Assembly: GCA_035529395.1 (NCBI GenBank)
Contig: DATKWT010000080.1
Coordinates: 1-42,783 of the forward strand
DNA: 42,783 nt
Reading direction: 5' to 3'
Origin: Dehalococcoidales bacterium
GTDB taxonomy: Bacteria; Chloroflexota; Dehalococcoidia; Dehalococcoidales; Fen-1064
The notes beneath the pieces were generated by a model, which saw only the letters and a program-made list of their open reading frames with translations, ran no database searches and was not told where the DNA came from. This document shows, in pieces, positions 7,750 through 15,555 of this stretch. The translations under genes and the position numbers were made by a program. Numbering within the stretch: the first letter of the stretch is position 1; the number at the start of each line of letters is the position of its first letter.

Positions 7750-8561
7750 TCCGCGTCCAGTGTCTTGCCGGTGAGTCTGAAGAACACGTCCTCCAGGGTG
7801 GCCGGTCTCTCCCTCAACTGCTCCGGCTCCACGGTCAGTCCTTCCGGCAATTGCTCGTGGTCAACGTCCAGCACCTGAAGCGAGTTGCCCAGGTCCAGGA
7901 ATTCCAGCCCGGTCCGGGTAAGCGCCTCCACGGTACGGTCCCGGCTCCCCGAGTCCACCGCTATCTCCACCACCCGGTCGCCGACGTGCTCCAGGACCAG
8001 GGCCCGCGGTGAATCCAGGCTCAGTATGCGTCCCTGGTGCATTACGGCCACGCGGTCGCAGAGGACGGCCGCCTCCTACATGTTCTGGGTGCAGAGAAGC
8101 TGCGTGACCCCCCGCGCCCGAAGCTCGCGTAGCTGCTGCCAGACTAGGTGCCGGGTCTGCGGGTCAAGACCTACCGTCGGTTCGTCCAGGATGGCGATTC
8201 GCGGCTGATTAATCAGCCCCCGGGCATTCGCCTCCGCCTTGGTTATGCCAAAGTACCGGGCGAAGGTGGTCAGGTTCTGGAGGACGGTCAGGTCTTCGTC
8301 CAGGTTGTCCATCTGGGGCACCACACCGAGGACGGCCTTCACCTGCCGCGGATGCCTCCTGACGTCCATACCATCGACCCAGATGTCGCCGCTGAGCGGT
8401 GGCGAGACGGCGGTGATCATGCGGATGAGTGAGGTCTTGCCCGCGCCGTTCGGCCCCAGCAGGCCAAAGCACTCCCCCTCCTCCACCTCCAGGTCGACTT
8501 TGTCGACCGCCAGCAGGTCCTTGAACTTCTTGGACAGATTGCGGGTGACGATAATGGCCAT
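7746..8561 (-). pseudogene. NodI-like ABC ATPase, nonsense codon and signature deletion
   Basis: From ATG 8561 (GGAGGG upstream) to TGA 7746 the frame is continuous except for TAG at 8076-8078, in LLCTQNM-stop-EAAVLCDRVAVM, where relatives have Glu or Gln. Walker A GPNGAGKT, Q-loop VVPQMDN and Walker B IAILDEPTVGLDPQ are present. The helical region between EANAR and GLINQPR lacks roughly 35-40 residues, including the whole LSGGM signature. The sequence goes directly from ITKAEANAR to GLINQPRIAI, with GCCCGG at the join, which suggests deletion between short repeats. Without the signature, ATP hydrolysis would fail even if the stop were read through. Confidence 0.87.
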
Positions 8562-8614
8562 GAACCCTCCGTGTGTGGGTTTCCAGCCCATGCTATCAGC
8601 TTGGCTGGTTACCG

Positions 8615-10069
8615 TCAATCCAGGGTGGCCCGACCCCTTGGCACTGATTCCGGGACAATCTCGGTTACCGGCGCAACATCCCACACCCCACTCCGCTGCT
8701 GATGTCGGTACTCGTGATACAACCAGACAGCAGACACAATGCTGCCGAGTCCGTCTGATATCGGTATCGACAACCAGACGCCGTTAATACCGATGTACCT
8801 CGGCAGCAGCAGTAAGGCCGGAATGAAGAAGAGAAGCTGACGTGCCAGCGACATCACCATCGCCGTTTTCCCTTTTGACAGTCCCTGGAAGGTAGTGATA
8901 AACATAATCGATGGGCCTATCAGGATAAGGGTGGAGATAAAGAGGCGCATCCCCGGCACGGCGACACTCATCAGTTCCGGGTCGTTATTGAATATACCGA
9001 TTGCCTGCGGGGTGAATATCTCCAGGAATACCGTGGCGAGGCCCAGCAGTACCGCCAGGCTCAGTGAAGCCAGTCGCACCGCTGCCCAGAGCCGTTTCCA
9101 GAGGCCGGCCCCGAAACAGTAACCGACAATCGGCAGCAATCCGTGCCCCACGCCGATAATGGGCATGAAGGCAAGGTCCGATATCCTTATCGCTATCCCC
9201 AGTGCTGCCAGTGCCACCGAGCCGAACCCGGCGACAATCCGGTTGAAGAAAGCGAAGGTAATAGTCTCGGTGAGCTCCATCATCATTGAAGGTAAGCCCA
9301 CCCGGTATATCTGCGCTATTATGGAAAAATCCGGCTTGAGATGGTGCAGTTTGAGGCGATATACGGAGCGGTTACCCACCAGATAGTAGAAGCTAAACGC
9401 GGCGCCGACCACGCCGGCAATCGATGTTGCCAGTGCCGCCCCACCGACACCCATCTCCGGAAACGGTCCCCAGCCAAAGATGAGGAACGGGTCCAGTACC
9501 ACATTAACGATGGCGCCGGCAATTGTGAACATCATTGGTTTGATGGCATCCCCCGAAGCCTGAAAAACGTTGCGCGTCATCAGGCGGAAGAGCATGAAAG
9601 GCGTGCCAAACCCAAAGAAGAATATGTAGTCGGCCGCCATGTCCGCGATATCCTCGCCAGCGCCCAGCAGGGTCGCAATCGGCCGGGCAAGAAACGAGCT
9701 TACCACCACAAGTAAGATACCAAGGACCGCAGTCAGTGGAAACAACTGCCCCGCGACGCGGTTGGTAGTCTCAATATCCTTCTCGCCGAAGCACCGCGAA
9801 GCAAGTGCGTTGGCCCCCACGCCGGTGCCGACACCAGCAGCGATGACCAGGATAAAAAAGGGGAAGGTAACCGTCACTGCGGCAATCGCCTGATAGCTAA
9901 GCTGGCCCAGCCAGAAGGTATCCGTAAGGTGGTAGAGCGATATTGTGAGCATAGAGGCAATACTGGGCAGGCTCAAACGCAGCAGCAGCTTGCTCAGCCG
10001 CTCCGTGCCGAGACGCTCGGTAGTATCCTGTAGTTGTCCGGGGTTCTCAGGTTCCACTGGTCTTTCCAC
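8615..10069 (-). CDS. MATE family efflux transporter
   Basis: 484 residues from GTG 10069. Twelve hydrophobic segments are visible in two six-helix halves. The opening ERLGTERLSKLLLRLSLPSIASML and the DTFWLGQLSYQAIAAVTVTFP segment are characteristic of NorM/DinF-type MATE exporters, which expel cationic drugs using Na+ or H+ gradients. The second half begins at GLPSMMMELTETITFAFFNRIV, with GVGHGLLPIVGYCFGAG as its MATE repeat. Starts at ATG 10123 and TTG 10150 are in frame but would prepend a Cys-rich stretch not typical of the family and run through the hairpin at 10081-10107. It follows a dead ABC exporter and could be the surviving drug pump. Confidence 0.85.
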   Translation of the reverse strand: MERPVEPENPGQLQDTTERLGTERLSKLLLRLSLPSIASMLTISLYHLTDTFWLGQLSYQAIAAVTVTFPFFILVIAAGVGTGVGANALASRCFGEKDIETTNRVAGQLFPLTAVLGILLVVVSSFLARPIATLLGAGEDIADMAADYIFFFGFGTPFMLFRLMTRNVFQASGDAIKPMMFTIAGAIVNVVLDPFLIFGWGPFPEMGVGGAALATSIAGVVGAAFSFYYLVGNRSVYRLKLHHLKPDFSIIAQIYRVGLPSMMMELTETITFAFFNRIVAGFGSVALAALGIAIRISDLAFMPIIGVGHGLLPIVGYCFGAGLWKRLWAAVRLASLSLAVLLGLATVFLEIFTPQAIGIFNNDPELMSVAVPGMRLFISTLILIGPSIMFITTFQGLSKGKTAMVMSLARQLLFFIPALLLLPRYIGINGVWLSIPISDGLGSIVSAVWLYHEYRHQQRSGVWDVAPVTEIVPESVPRGRATLD

Positions 10070-10080
10070 AAAACAGACTT

Positions 10081-10107
10081 GTCGGGCGACGCACGATATC
10101 GCCCGAC
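10081..10107. promoter_or_regulatory. Perfect 9-bp inverted repeat upstream of the MATE gene
   Basis: GTCGGGCGA (10081-10089), nine spacer bases, then TCGCCCGAC (10099-10107). It lies between the MATE GTG start (10069) and a TATACT read on the minus strand (+ 10108-10113), so it would cover the transcription start. A 27-bp palindrome of this form is the size of a TetR- or MarR-type operator, and as RNA it would form a leader stem. No regulator gene is adjacent. Confidence 0.5.
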
Positions 10108-10175
10108 AGTATATACAATCCATCCTATCAGCTTTGTGTATGGCACACAACCAGAATAAACGGAGCCGGAACGTG

Positions 10176-10184
10176 TGTTATAAT
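10176..10184 (+). promoter_or_regulatory. Extended -10 promoter for the first tRNA nucleotidyltransferase
   Basis: TGTTATAAT is a perfect extended -10 (TGnTATAAT). There is no good -35 box at 17 bases. Transcription should begin near 10191 and give a leader of about 26 bases with AGCGGAGA just before the ATG at 10217. Confidence 0.55.
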
Positions 10185-10216
10185 TCGGGCAAGATTACGT
10201 CGGATAAAAGCGGAGA

Positions 10217-11542
10217 ATGTCAGAAACGAGGAACCTGTCGAGCAGAATTAAAGAGTACCTGCCGTCGGAGCTGGTCAACTTTGTGCAGGCGGTTGGCGCT
10301 ATTGCCGCTTACCAGGGACACCACCTTTACCTTGTTGGCGGTGTTGTGCGCGACCTTCTCCTCGACCGCAGCAACCTTGACCTCGACCTCGTGGTTGAAG
10401 GCGATGCCTTGGCCCTGGCACAACAGGCAGCCAGCGTCACGCAGGGAAAACTCACCGTGTACCGTCGCTTCGGCACCGCCAGGCTTCGCTGGGGCAAATG
10501 GAGCATCGACTTCGTCCGGGCACGCTCCGAGACCTACGACCGACCGGGTGCCCTGCCACGGGTAACCCCCGGCTCCCTGAGCGAGGACCTCTTCCGTCGC
10601 GACTTCACCATCAACGCAATGGCCATTAACCTCAATCCCGGCTGCTACGGCGAGGTTATTGACATATATGGTGGCCGGGCAGACCTGGAGAAAAAGTACA
10701 TCCGCGTACTCCACGAGAAGAGCTTCACCGACGACGCCACCCGCATCTGGCGCGCCCTGCGTTATGAGCAGCGGCTGGATTTCCATCTGGAAACGGATAC
10801 CCGCAGGCTGCTTGCCCGGGATATACCCATGCTGGACACCATCAGCAGTGACCGCATACGGCACGAGTTGGACCTGGTTCTGAAAGAGGCACAGCCGGAG
10901 AAAGTGCTCCGGCGGGCGAAGGAATTGAAGGTGCTATCCCGACTCCACCCCGCGCTGAAGGCCGGTCACACTCTCTCGGCAAGGTTCCAACGGGCCCGCG
11001 AGGTGGTTTCACCGGAGTCGCAACTGGCCAGCGAACTGGCTTCATCGGAGTCGCGACTTGCCAGCGAACTGGCTTCATCGGAGTCGCGACTAGCCAGCGT
11101 CTACCTGGCTTTGCTGACCTACCCTCTGACCGACAAGGAGGTGGAGGACTTCATCTCACTCCTCAGAGTACCCGGAAGGTCGGCCAAGATCATGCGGGAC
11201 AGCCAGAACCTCAAGACCAAACTCAAGCTTCTGGCCACTGCCAATCTCGCCCCGAGCCGTGTCTATACCGCTCTTCAGGGTTATGCCCCGGTGGCGCTGC
11301 TCGTCAGCGCGGTAGCCACCGACTCCACGACAGTCAGCCGGAACATCGGGCTGTTCTATGGCTGGCTGCGTTACGTCAAACCGTCCCTGACCGGTAACTG
11401 TCTGATACAGATGGGCGTGGCACCCGGCCCCGGAGTGAAGGAATTCCTCGAACGTCTGCGCGCCGCCAGGCTTGACGGAGAGGTGACCACCCGGCAGGGA
11501 GAACGGGAGATGGTTACGGAGTGGCTACGGGAGCGCGGTTGA
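10217..11542 (+). CDS. tRNA nucleotidyltransferase / poly(A) polymerase family (no HD domain)
   Basis: 441 residues. Class II nucleotidyltransferase head: LYLVGGVVRDLLL (motif A, about 37-49), the catalytic carboxylates in LDLDLVVEGDA, RRDFTINAMAINL (motif B), YGGRADLEKKYIRVLH, and DDATRIWRALRYEQRLDF in place of the EDxxR template motif. The neck and body are helical, and the C-terminus has GEVTTRQ, also found in the second family member at 26218-27780. There is no HD phosphohydrolase domain. Residues around 270-295 contain an 11-residue tandem duplication. Because two such enzymes exist here, one may add CC and the other A to tRNA 3' ends; which does which cannot be decided by eye. Confidence 0.85.
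   Translation: MSETRNLSSRIKEYLPSELVNFVQAVGAIAAYQGHHLYLVGGVVRDLLLDRSNLDLDLVVEGDALALAQQAASVTQGKLTVYRRFGTARLRWGKWSIDFVRARSETYDRPGALPRVTPGSLSEDLFRRDFTINAMAINLNPGCYGEVIDIYGGRADLEKKYIRVLHEKSFTDDATRIWRALRYEQRLDFHLETDTRRLLARDIPMLDTISSDRIRHELDLVLKEAQPEKVLRRAKELKVLSRLHPALKAGHTLSARFQRAREVVSPESQLASELASSESRLASELASSESRLASVYLALLTYPLTDKEVEDFISLLRVPGRSAKIMRDSQNLKTKLKLLATANLAPSRVYTALQGYAPVALLVSAVATDSTTVSRNIGLFYGWLRYVKPSLTGNCLIQMGVAPGPGVKEFLERLRAARLDGEVTTRQGEREMVTEWLRERG
11028..11099 (+). repeat. 33-bp tandem duplication inside the nucleotidyltransferase gene
   Basis: CCAGCGAACTGGC begins copies at 11028 and 11061, and CCAGCG recurs at 11094, giving two full 33-bp units plus partial flanking copies (ACCGGAGTCGC at 11012). 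In protein it is LASELASSESR twice, placed in the helical body. The unit is a multiple of three and near-identical between copies, so it is recent and tolerated by the protein. Confidence 0.9.
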
Positions 11543-11633
11543 TTATCAGGCCTGCCTGGGTGTATTCTACGGTAAGTGGGGCTTTCGCCAGACCGGGGCA
11601 GGTCTGACTGACGGACCGGAAAGAACGACGAAG

Positions 11634-12335
11634 ATGACAAAGATACTCCTGGTGGCAATGATAACGGTCCTGGCAACGGCCACGGCCTGTTCATCGGGTC
11701 TTACCCGCGGCGACCGGACCAGCGACGAAGCCCACGCTTTCCTGCTGCACAGCGCACAGATTATCGACAAGCTTGATGGGGATACACCGGGCGAGGGGAA
11801 TACCTTTCTCATCATCAAGTACGAGGTTGAAAACCTTCATAGCCAGAGGGATGCTCAGCGGCAGTGGAACGAACAGATAGTGCTGGCAAGCGGTGACGAC
11901 TTCTTCGATCCTGTTCCCCTCAAGTCCCTTGATAATGAGCTCTGGCAAACGACACTGGCAAGCGGTGAGTCCAAAACGGGCTATATTGCTTACGCGGTGC
12001 CCGACGAAGTGGATGACTTCAAGCTGACACTCACCCTCCCGGTATCCGGTACTGAAAGTGTCTACGACTTCCGGCCGGTAGACATAAGGATAAGTGCAAA
12101 CGCGGACTTCGTCCTGAGCCGGCTGGAACAGATAGAGCGGACCAGGGGAATTTTCCTTATCGGTGGTCTGCTGGGTTCCTTTACCAGCTCCCCTATCAGA
12201 TACTTGGGGACAATACTCGTCCCCGAAGAGGAAATCGACCAGTTGCTGGAAGACACGAAAGACCTCTCCGAGGACGCGAGACTGGCGGCGATAGAGGATT
12301 ACCTGCTGTCGCACGGGCATGGGAAGCTGGAGTAG
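11634..12335 (+). CDS. Secreted lipoprotein, function unknown
   Basis: 233 residues. The N-terminus MTKILLVAMITVLATATAC is a short lipoprotein signal with the lipobox ending at Cys19, followed by Ser-Ser-Gly. The next ~130 residues form a predicted beta-rich domain (EGNTFLIIKYEVENL, GESKTGYIAYAVPDEVDDFKLTL) resembling DUF4352-type immunoglobulin-like domains of bacterial lipoproteins. After a small hydrophobic segment (GIFLIGGLLGSF) a charged helical tail ends the protein. The following gene starts three bases after its stop, so they are cotranscribed. Confidence 0.65.
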   Translation: MTKILLVAMITVLATATACSSGLTRGDRTSDEAHAFLLHSAQIIDKLDGDTPGEGNTFLIIKYEVENLHSQRDAQRQWNEQIVLASGDDFFDPVPLKSLDNELWQTTLASGESKTGYIAYAVPDEVDDFKLTLTLPVSGTESVYDFRPVDIRISANADFVLSRLEQIERTRGIFLIGGLLGSFTSSPIRYLGTILVPEEEIDQLLEDTKDLSEDARLAAIEDYLLSHGHGKLE

Positions 12336-12338
12336 GGC

Positions 12339-12956
12339 ATGCCACTTAGCGTAGACTGGGCCTCCCTGCAGGACTTCGCCACACTATTCCAGTACTTATG
12401 GTACCGTGATTTCCCCATAGACGAGATATCCAGGGGCGGGAAGCGTAGCGACTGGACCATTCATGTCGGGATCGTGGTTCGTAACGTGGCTGACCTGATG
12501 GGATTGGTAACCAGATTCGAGAGTGGCGGGAGAAAGGACGCAGTGCTTAGAAGCACTGCGGGCGATGAAATCGATATCGAATGGGAGTGGGAAGGCGTTT
12601 GGGGGGCGAACGAAATCAAAAAGTTGCGAGAGCACCACGTATGGAGCAAAGAGAGCGGAGACGACAAAAGGCCCCTGAGATACGCGGTTCTCGTAACCTA
12701 CACTCACCCACCTAACGTAAAGAAAGTTTGCGATTACGTCCAATCACAATGGGAAGATGCAAAATGGCCTCTCTTACTCATTCTCATCGACGTCGAAGAG
12801 TCTACCAAGTACACGTCGGGTAAGGACTTCCAGTACATTCAGGCATATCAATTCGACGAACATGGCGAGACTGAGCTTCGCCGTGCCCCGGCCTTTCCTT
12901 GGAGGGTGGAAGGTACACGATGGTACCAGACTTGGCAAGACCAGTCGCCCGGTTAA
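12339..12956 (+). CDS. Hypothetical protein with acidic/aromatic core
   Basis: 205 residues, family not recognised. It is soluble, with no signal peptide or membrane segment, and unusually rich in Trp (about twelve). The central segment GDEIDIEWEWEGVW, 20 residues after RKDAVLR and shortly before NEIKKL, followed by a strand RYAVLVTYTHP, loosely resembles the alternating acidic strands of PD-(D/E)XK nuclease folds. That is a pattern guess, not an assignment. It begins three bases after the lipoprotein stop, with GGAG in the lipoprotein's last codons as RBS. Base composition is more A-rich than its neighbours, which may point to later acquisition. Confidence 0.5.
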   Translation: MPLSVDWASLQDFATLFQYLWYRDFPIDEISRGGKRSDWTIHVGIVVRNVADLMGLVTRFESGGRKDAVLRSTAGDEIDIEWEWEGVWGANEIKKLREHHVWSKESGDDKRPLRYAVLVTYTHPPNVKKVCDYVQSQWEDAKWPLLLILIDVEESTKYTSGKDFQYIQAYQFDEHGETELRRAPAFPWRVEGTRWYQTWQDQSPG

Positions 12957-12962
12957 CGTCCG

Positions 12963-13466
12963 CTACTCCACCCGCGTGAATGACTTCGCCGGCGCGCCAC
13001 AGACCGGACACTTTTCCGGGGCTTCTCCGGCCACGGTGTAGCCGCATACCTGGCAGACGAAAACAGGCTCGTCCTTTATCTCCTGCTCGGACTCCAAGGC
13101 CTTCAGCGCCTCCTGGAACAGGTTGTAGTGGACCTCTTCCACCTGGTTGGCCAGGTCGAAAGTTCTCTCCGCCCGCTTGTAGTCGTCAATCCTGGCCTGC
13201 TCTATGAACGAAGGGTACATCCCGGTGAACTCACGGTGCTCGCCGATAACGCCGGCGGTCAGGTTATCCCTGGTTGAGCCGATGCCGTCCATGGCATTGA
13301 AGTGATTGCGGGCGTGAATTGTCTCTGCCTCGGCAGCGGCTCGGAACAGCCTGGCTATCTGCGAGTGGCCCTCTTTTTGCGCCTTCTCCGCGAAGAAAAT
13401 GTAGCGGCGGTTAGCCTGGCTCTCTCCGGCAAAGGCAACATGCAGGTTTTTCTCAGTATCGGTCAT
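12963..13466 (-). CDS. rbr: Rubrerythrin
   Basis: 167 residues. The N-terminal four-helix ferritin-like domain carries the di-iron ligands in AFAGESQANRRYIFFAEKA, AAAEAETIHARNHF, GEHREFTGMYPSFIEQA and ANQVEEVHYNLFQEAL (Glu and ExxH motifs). The C-terminal rubredoxin-like domain has VCQVCGYTV and CPVCGAPAKSF, four Cys for one iron. It reduces hydrogen peroxide in anaerobes and microaerophiles. It is transcribed alone, convergent with the preceding hypothetical gene, from a promoter with a repeated element downstream. Confidence 0.95.
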   Translation of the reverse strand: MTDTEKNLHVAFAGESQANRRYIFFAEKAQKEGHSQIARLFRAAAEAETIHARNHFNAMDGIGSTRDNLTAGVIGEHREFTGMYPSFIEQARIDDYKRAERTFDLANQVEEVHYNLFQEALKALESEQEIKDEPVFVCQVCGYTVAGEAPEKCPVCGAPAKSFTRVE

Positions 13467-13484
13467 ATCATACTCCTTTAACGT

Positions 13485-13522
13485 GTCTGCGCGAACTCTC
13501 TGCGCGTCTGCGCGAACTCTCT
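13485..13522. promoter_or_regulatory. Two 17-bp direct repeats, 21-bp period, in the rubrerythrin leader
   Basis: GTCTGCGCGAACTCTCT occurs identically at 13485-13501 and 13506-13522, period 21, two turns of B-DNA. It lies between the likely rubrerythrin -10 (13533-13538) and the ATG (13466). Two same-face sites just downstream of a promoter are what a repressor binding as tandem dimers would use. No known consensus (for example PerR or Fur) is evident. Confidence 0.55.
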
Positions 13523-13532
13523 CCTGTAGTCA

Positions 13533-13538
13533 ATTATA
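13533..13538 (-). promoter_or_regulatory. Probable -10 box of rubrerythrin
   Basis: TATAAT on the minus strand, 67 bases before the rubrerythrin ATG. The -35 region (around 13556-13561) is poor. Transcription would start near 13526, immediately before the repeated element. Confidence 0.4.
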
Positions 13539-13570
13539 GCTGGTGCGGGTGGTTTATTCTAGCCGCTGAA

Positions 13571-14437
13571 CTAGTTTAGCCACTCTCCGGTCGCCAGCAT
13601 CTCCGCCAGATACACCTCCATCCCCGGCCGGCTTAACCGGTCGTGCAGTCCCTCAGCTTCGGTCCTATCTTTTATCAGCGTAAACAGCGCCGGTCCTGAC
13701 CCGGTGAGGTGGACGTTATCAGCACCGGCAGCGAGCATCCGCTCCCGGCAAGCCACCAGTTCCGAGGAACTGGTATAAGCGCTGCGCTCGAAGGTATTGA
13801 ATAGCCGCGACGGAGCGAAGTCCCTGCCGGTCTTCAGTGTCTCCACCAGCCGTTCGGTGGCTCTACCATCTGTGTAGTCCGCCTCTTGCAGGTTCGCATA
13901 GGCACGACCGGTCTTCCCTGGCTCCCGTGGCACTTCCGGCAACACCAGGACAACCCACATTGTCGACAACGACGGCAGCGGGGTGACCTTCTCCCCCCGG
14001 CCCTCTATCATTACCGTCCCTCCGTACAGGAACAGGGCTACGTCGGAGCCCAGTCTTGATGCCAGCTCCCGCAGCTTCTCCTGAGACAGGTTGAGCTCCC
14101 ACAACCCGTTGAGTCCGCGAAGTACGGCGGCGGCATCACTGCTGTCCCCGCCCAGACCGGACATCAGCGGGATGTACTTTTCGACCTGAATCTCCACTCC
14201 CAGATTGCACCCGGTAGCCTCACGAACCAGGTCGACTGCCCTCGGTACCAGGCTCTGCTCAGGGAGCCACTCCGGCATGTTCGAACTGTATTCCGTTTGT
14301 CGGCTGGCTTGAAAGAGGAGACGGTCGCACAATCCTATCGTCTGGACGACGCTGCGGATTTCGTGATAGCCGTCATCACGTTTGCCGACGACCTCAAGAG
14401 TCAGGTTCAGCTTGGCCGGTGCCAGTAAAGTCAGCAT
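13571..14437 (-). CDS. ispE: 4-diphosphocytidyl-2-C-methyl-D-erythritol kinase
   Basis: 288 residues, the normal length. GHMP kinase family: LLAPAKLNLTLEVVGKRDDGYHEI at the N-terminus supplies the substrate Lys/Asp, and LMSGLGGDSSDAAAVLRGLN is the glycine-rich ATP loop. VHLTGSGPALFTLI is motif III. It phosphorylates CDP-methylerythritol in the MEP isoprenoid pathway, so this organism makes isoprenoids by MEP. Bacterial ispE often follows rsmA, as here, but a transglutaminase-like gene separates them. Confidence 0.95.
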   Translation of the reverse strand: MLTLLAPAKLNLTLEVVGKRDDGYHEIRSVVQTIGLCDRLLFQASRQTEYSSNMPEWLPEQSLVPRAVDLVREATGCNLGVEIQVEKYIPLMSGLGGDSSDAAAVLRGLNGLWELNLSQEKLRELASRLGSDVALFLYGGTVMIEGRGEKVTPLPSLSTMWVVLVLPEVPREPGKTGRAYANLQEADYTDGRATERLVETLKTGRDFAPSRLFNTFERSAYTSSSELVACRERMLAAGADNVHLTGSGPALFTLIKDRTEAEGLHDRLSRPGMEVYLAEMLATGEWLN

Positions 14438-14492
14438 GGTGATTCCACTCGTGCAAATATCTTCTTATCCAAGCTCCAGATTTACACGGAGG

Positions 14493-15530
14493 TTACTCTT
14501 CTGTCCACGTTATGAACTCCGCTGTGCTGGAAAACTGTTGATGGTCAGTCTCTGAGAAAGCTGTGACTATTTCTGCTCCCGGAATGTCATTCTCCCAGTA
14601 GGATAACCACTGGTTGATGGCAATAGAGACACTCTCAGACCGGAGAGTTCCGTATTGATAGCCGGTATAGTAATTCCCCGCCGGGTCAAGAATAGTGAGT
14701 TTACCGCCAGCAACCGGGAAAGCAACCGCTGCATGGCCCTGGACTTCAGGAACACTAGAATGAATTGTTAAAACCCAGATGTCATATTCTCCTTCGTTAT
14801 AACTCCGTAGCATGCTTGCGAGTAGCACTGCCATATCTTCACAGTCACCGGTCTCATCTTCAAGAGTCTCCTCCGGCGTTCGCCAACACTCGTTGCGCCA
14901 TGATAATTCACCGGATATGATTTCCGGAAGGAACGGTATGTAGCTGTCTTTAGCATATGATATGTTGTTTACTACCCAGCGATACAATCGCTCGCAATCG
15001 CTCCAATACTCATTTACGTTCTCAGAATAACCGCCAGCAATTTCCTGCACTTTTGCCGATACTAACAAGTTGTCAGGGGTTATAAAGCTTTGCTCGTCTT
15101 GTGGTGTTAATCCCAGCCGAACATTAATTTCGTCTCTAATGCTGCTGTACTGATTTGCCATTTGACTGTTCTTGTTCTTTTCTGTCCCTAAATTACTTTG
15201 AGTTGAAGTAAGTTCGTTCTTAGTGGAATGCAGCTGGGCTGTGATATTAACCAGCTGATTTTTGGTGACATCCAACTCTGTTTCGGTGGTATCCAGCTGA
15301 GCTTTAATATCCACTAACTGAGCCTCAGTATCCACTAACTGAACCTCAGTATTATCCAGCAAGGTTTTAGTTTCAGCAAGTTGTTTGTTGGAAATATCTA
15401 ATTCAACCCTGGTATTCACAAGTTGGGCTTTGGTATCTTCTAACTGATACCAGAAGGAACCACAGAGAGCAGCGCACGTAACCAGTAGAATTACTGCTAC
15501 TATGAAGAGTCTCTTCCAAACATTATGCAT
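14493..15530 (-). CDS. Membrane-anchored coiled-coil protein with transglutaminase-like domain
   Basis: 345 residues from ATG 15530, which has AAGGAGG upstream; longer readings run into rsmA. Residues 8-27 are a membrane anchor. Residues 32-113 are uninterrupted heptads (QLVDTEA, QLVDIKA, QLDTTET, ELDVTKN, QLVNITA, QLHSTKN), a long coiled coil. The C-terminal domain has the transglutaminase/protease triad order: Cys230 in GDCEDMAVLLASML, His266 in QGHAAVAF and Asp282 in ILDPAGN. It should lie outside the membrane. Such domains act as peptidases, amidases or crosslinkers; the substrate, perhaps cell-wall or surface protein, is unknown. It sits between rsmA and ispE. Confidence 0.8.
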   Translation of the reverse strand: MHNVWKRLFIVAVILLVTCAALCGSFWYQLEDTKAQLVNTRVELDISNKQLAETKTLLDNTEVQLVDTEAQLVDIKAQLDTTETELDVTKNQLVNITAQLHSTKNELTSTQSNLGTEKNKNSQMANQYSSIRDEINVRLGLTPQDEQSFITPDNLLVSAKVQEIAGGYSENVNEYWSDCERLYRWVVNNISYAKDSYIPFLPEIISGELSWRNECWRTPEETLEDETGDCEDMAVLLASMLRSYNEGEYDIWVLTIHSSVPEVQGHAAVAFPVAGGKLTILDPAGNYYTGYQYGTLRSESVSIAINQWLSYWENDIPGAEIVTAFSETDHQQFSSTAEFITWTEE

Positions 15531-15555
15531 TGCCGCCCTCCTTTTTCGGATAGCT

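Noticed and set aside
7087-8078. Programmed stop-codon readthrough (UGA as Trp, UAG as another residue) in the ABC exporter genes
   Set aside because: Both TAG and TGA are involved, other genes in the window use both as stops, and the ATPase also lacks its signature motif; decay explains all of this.
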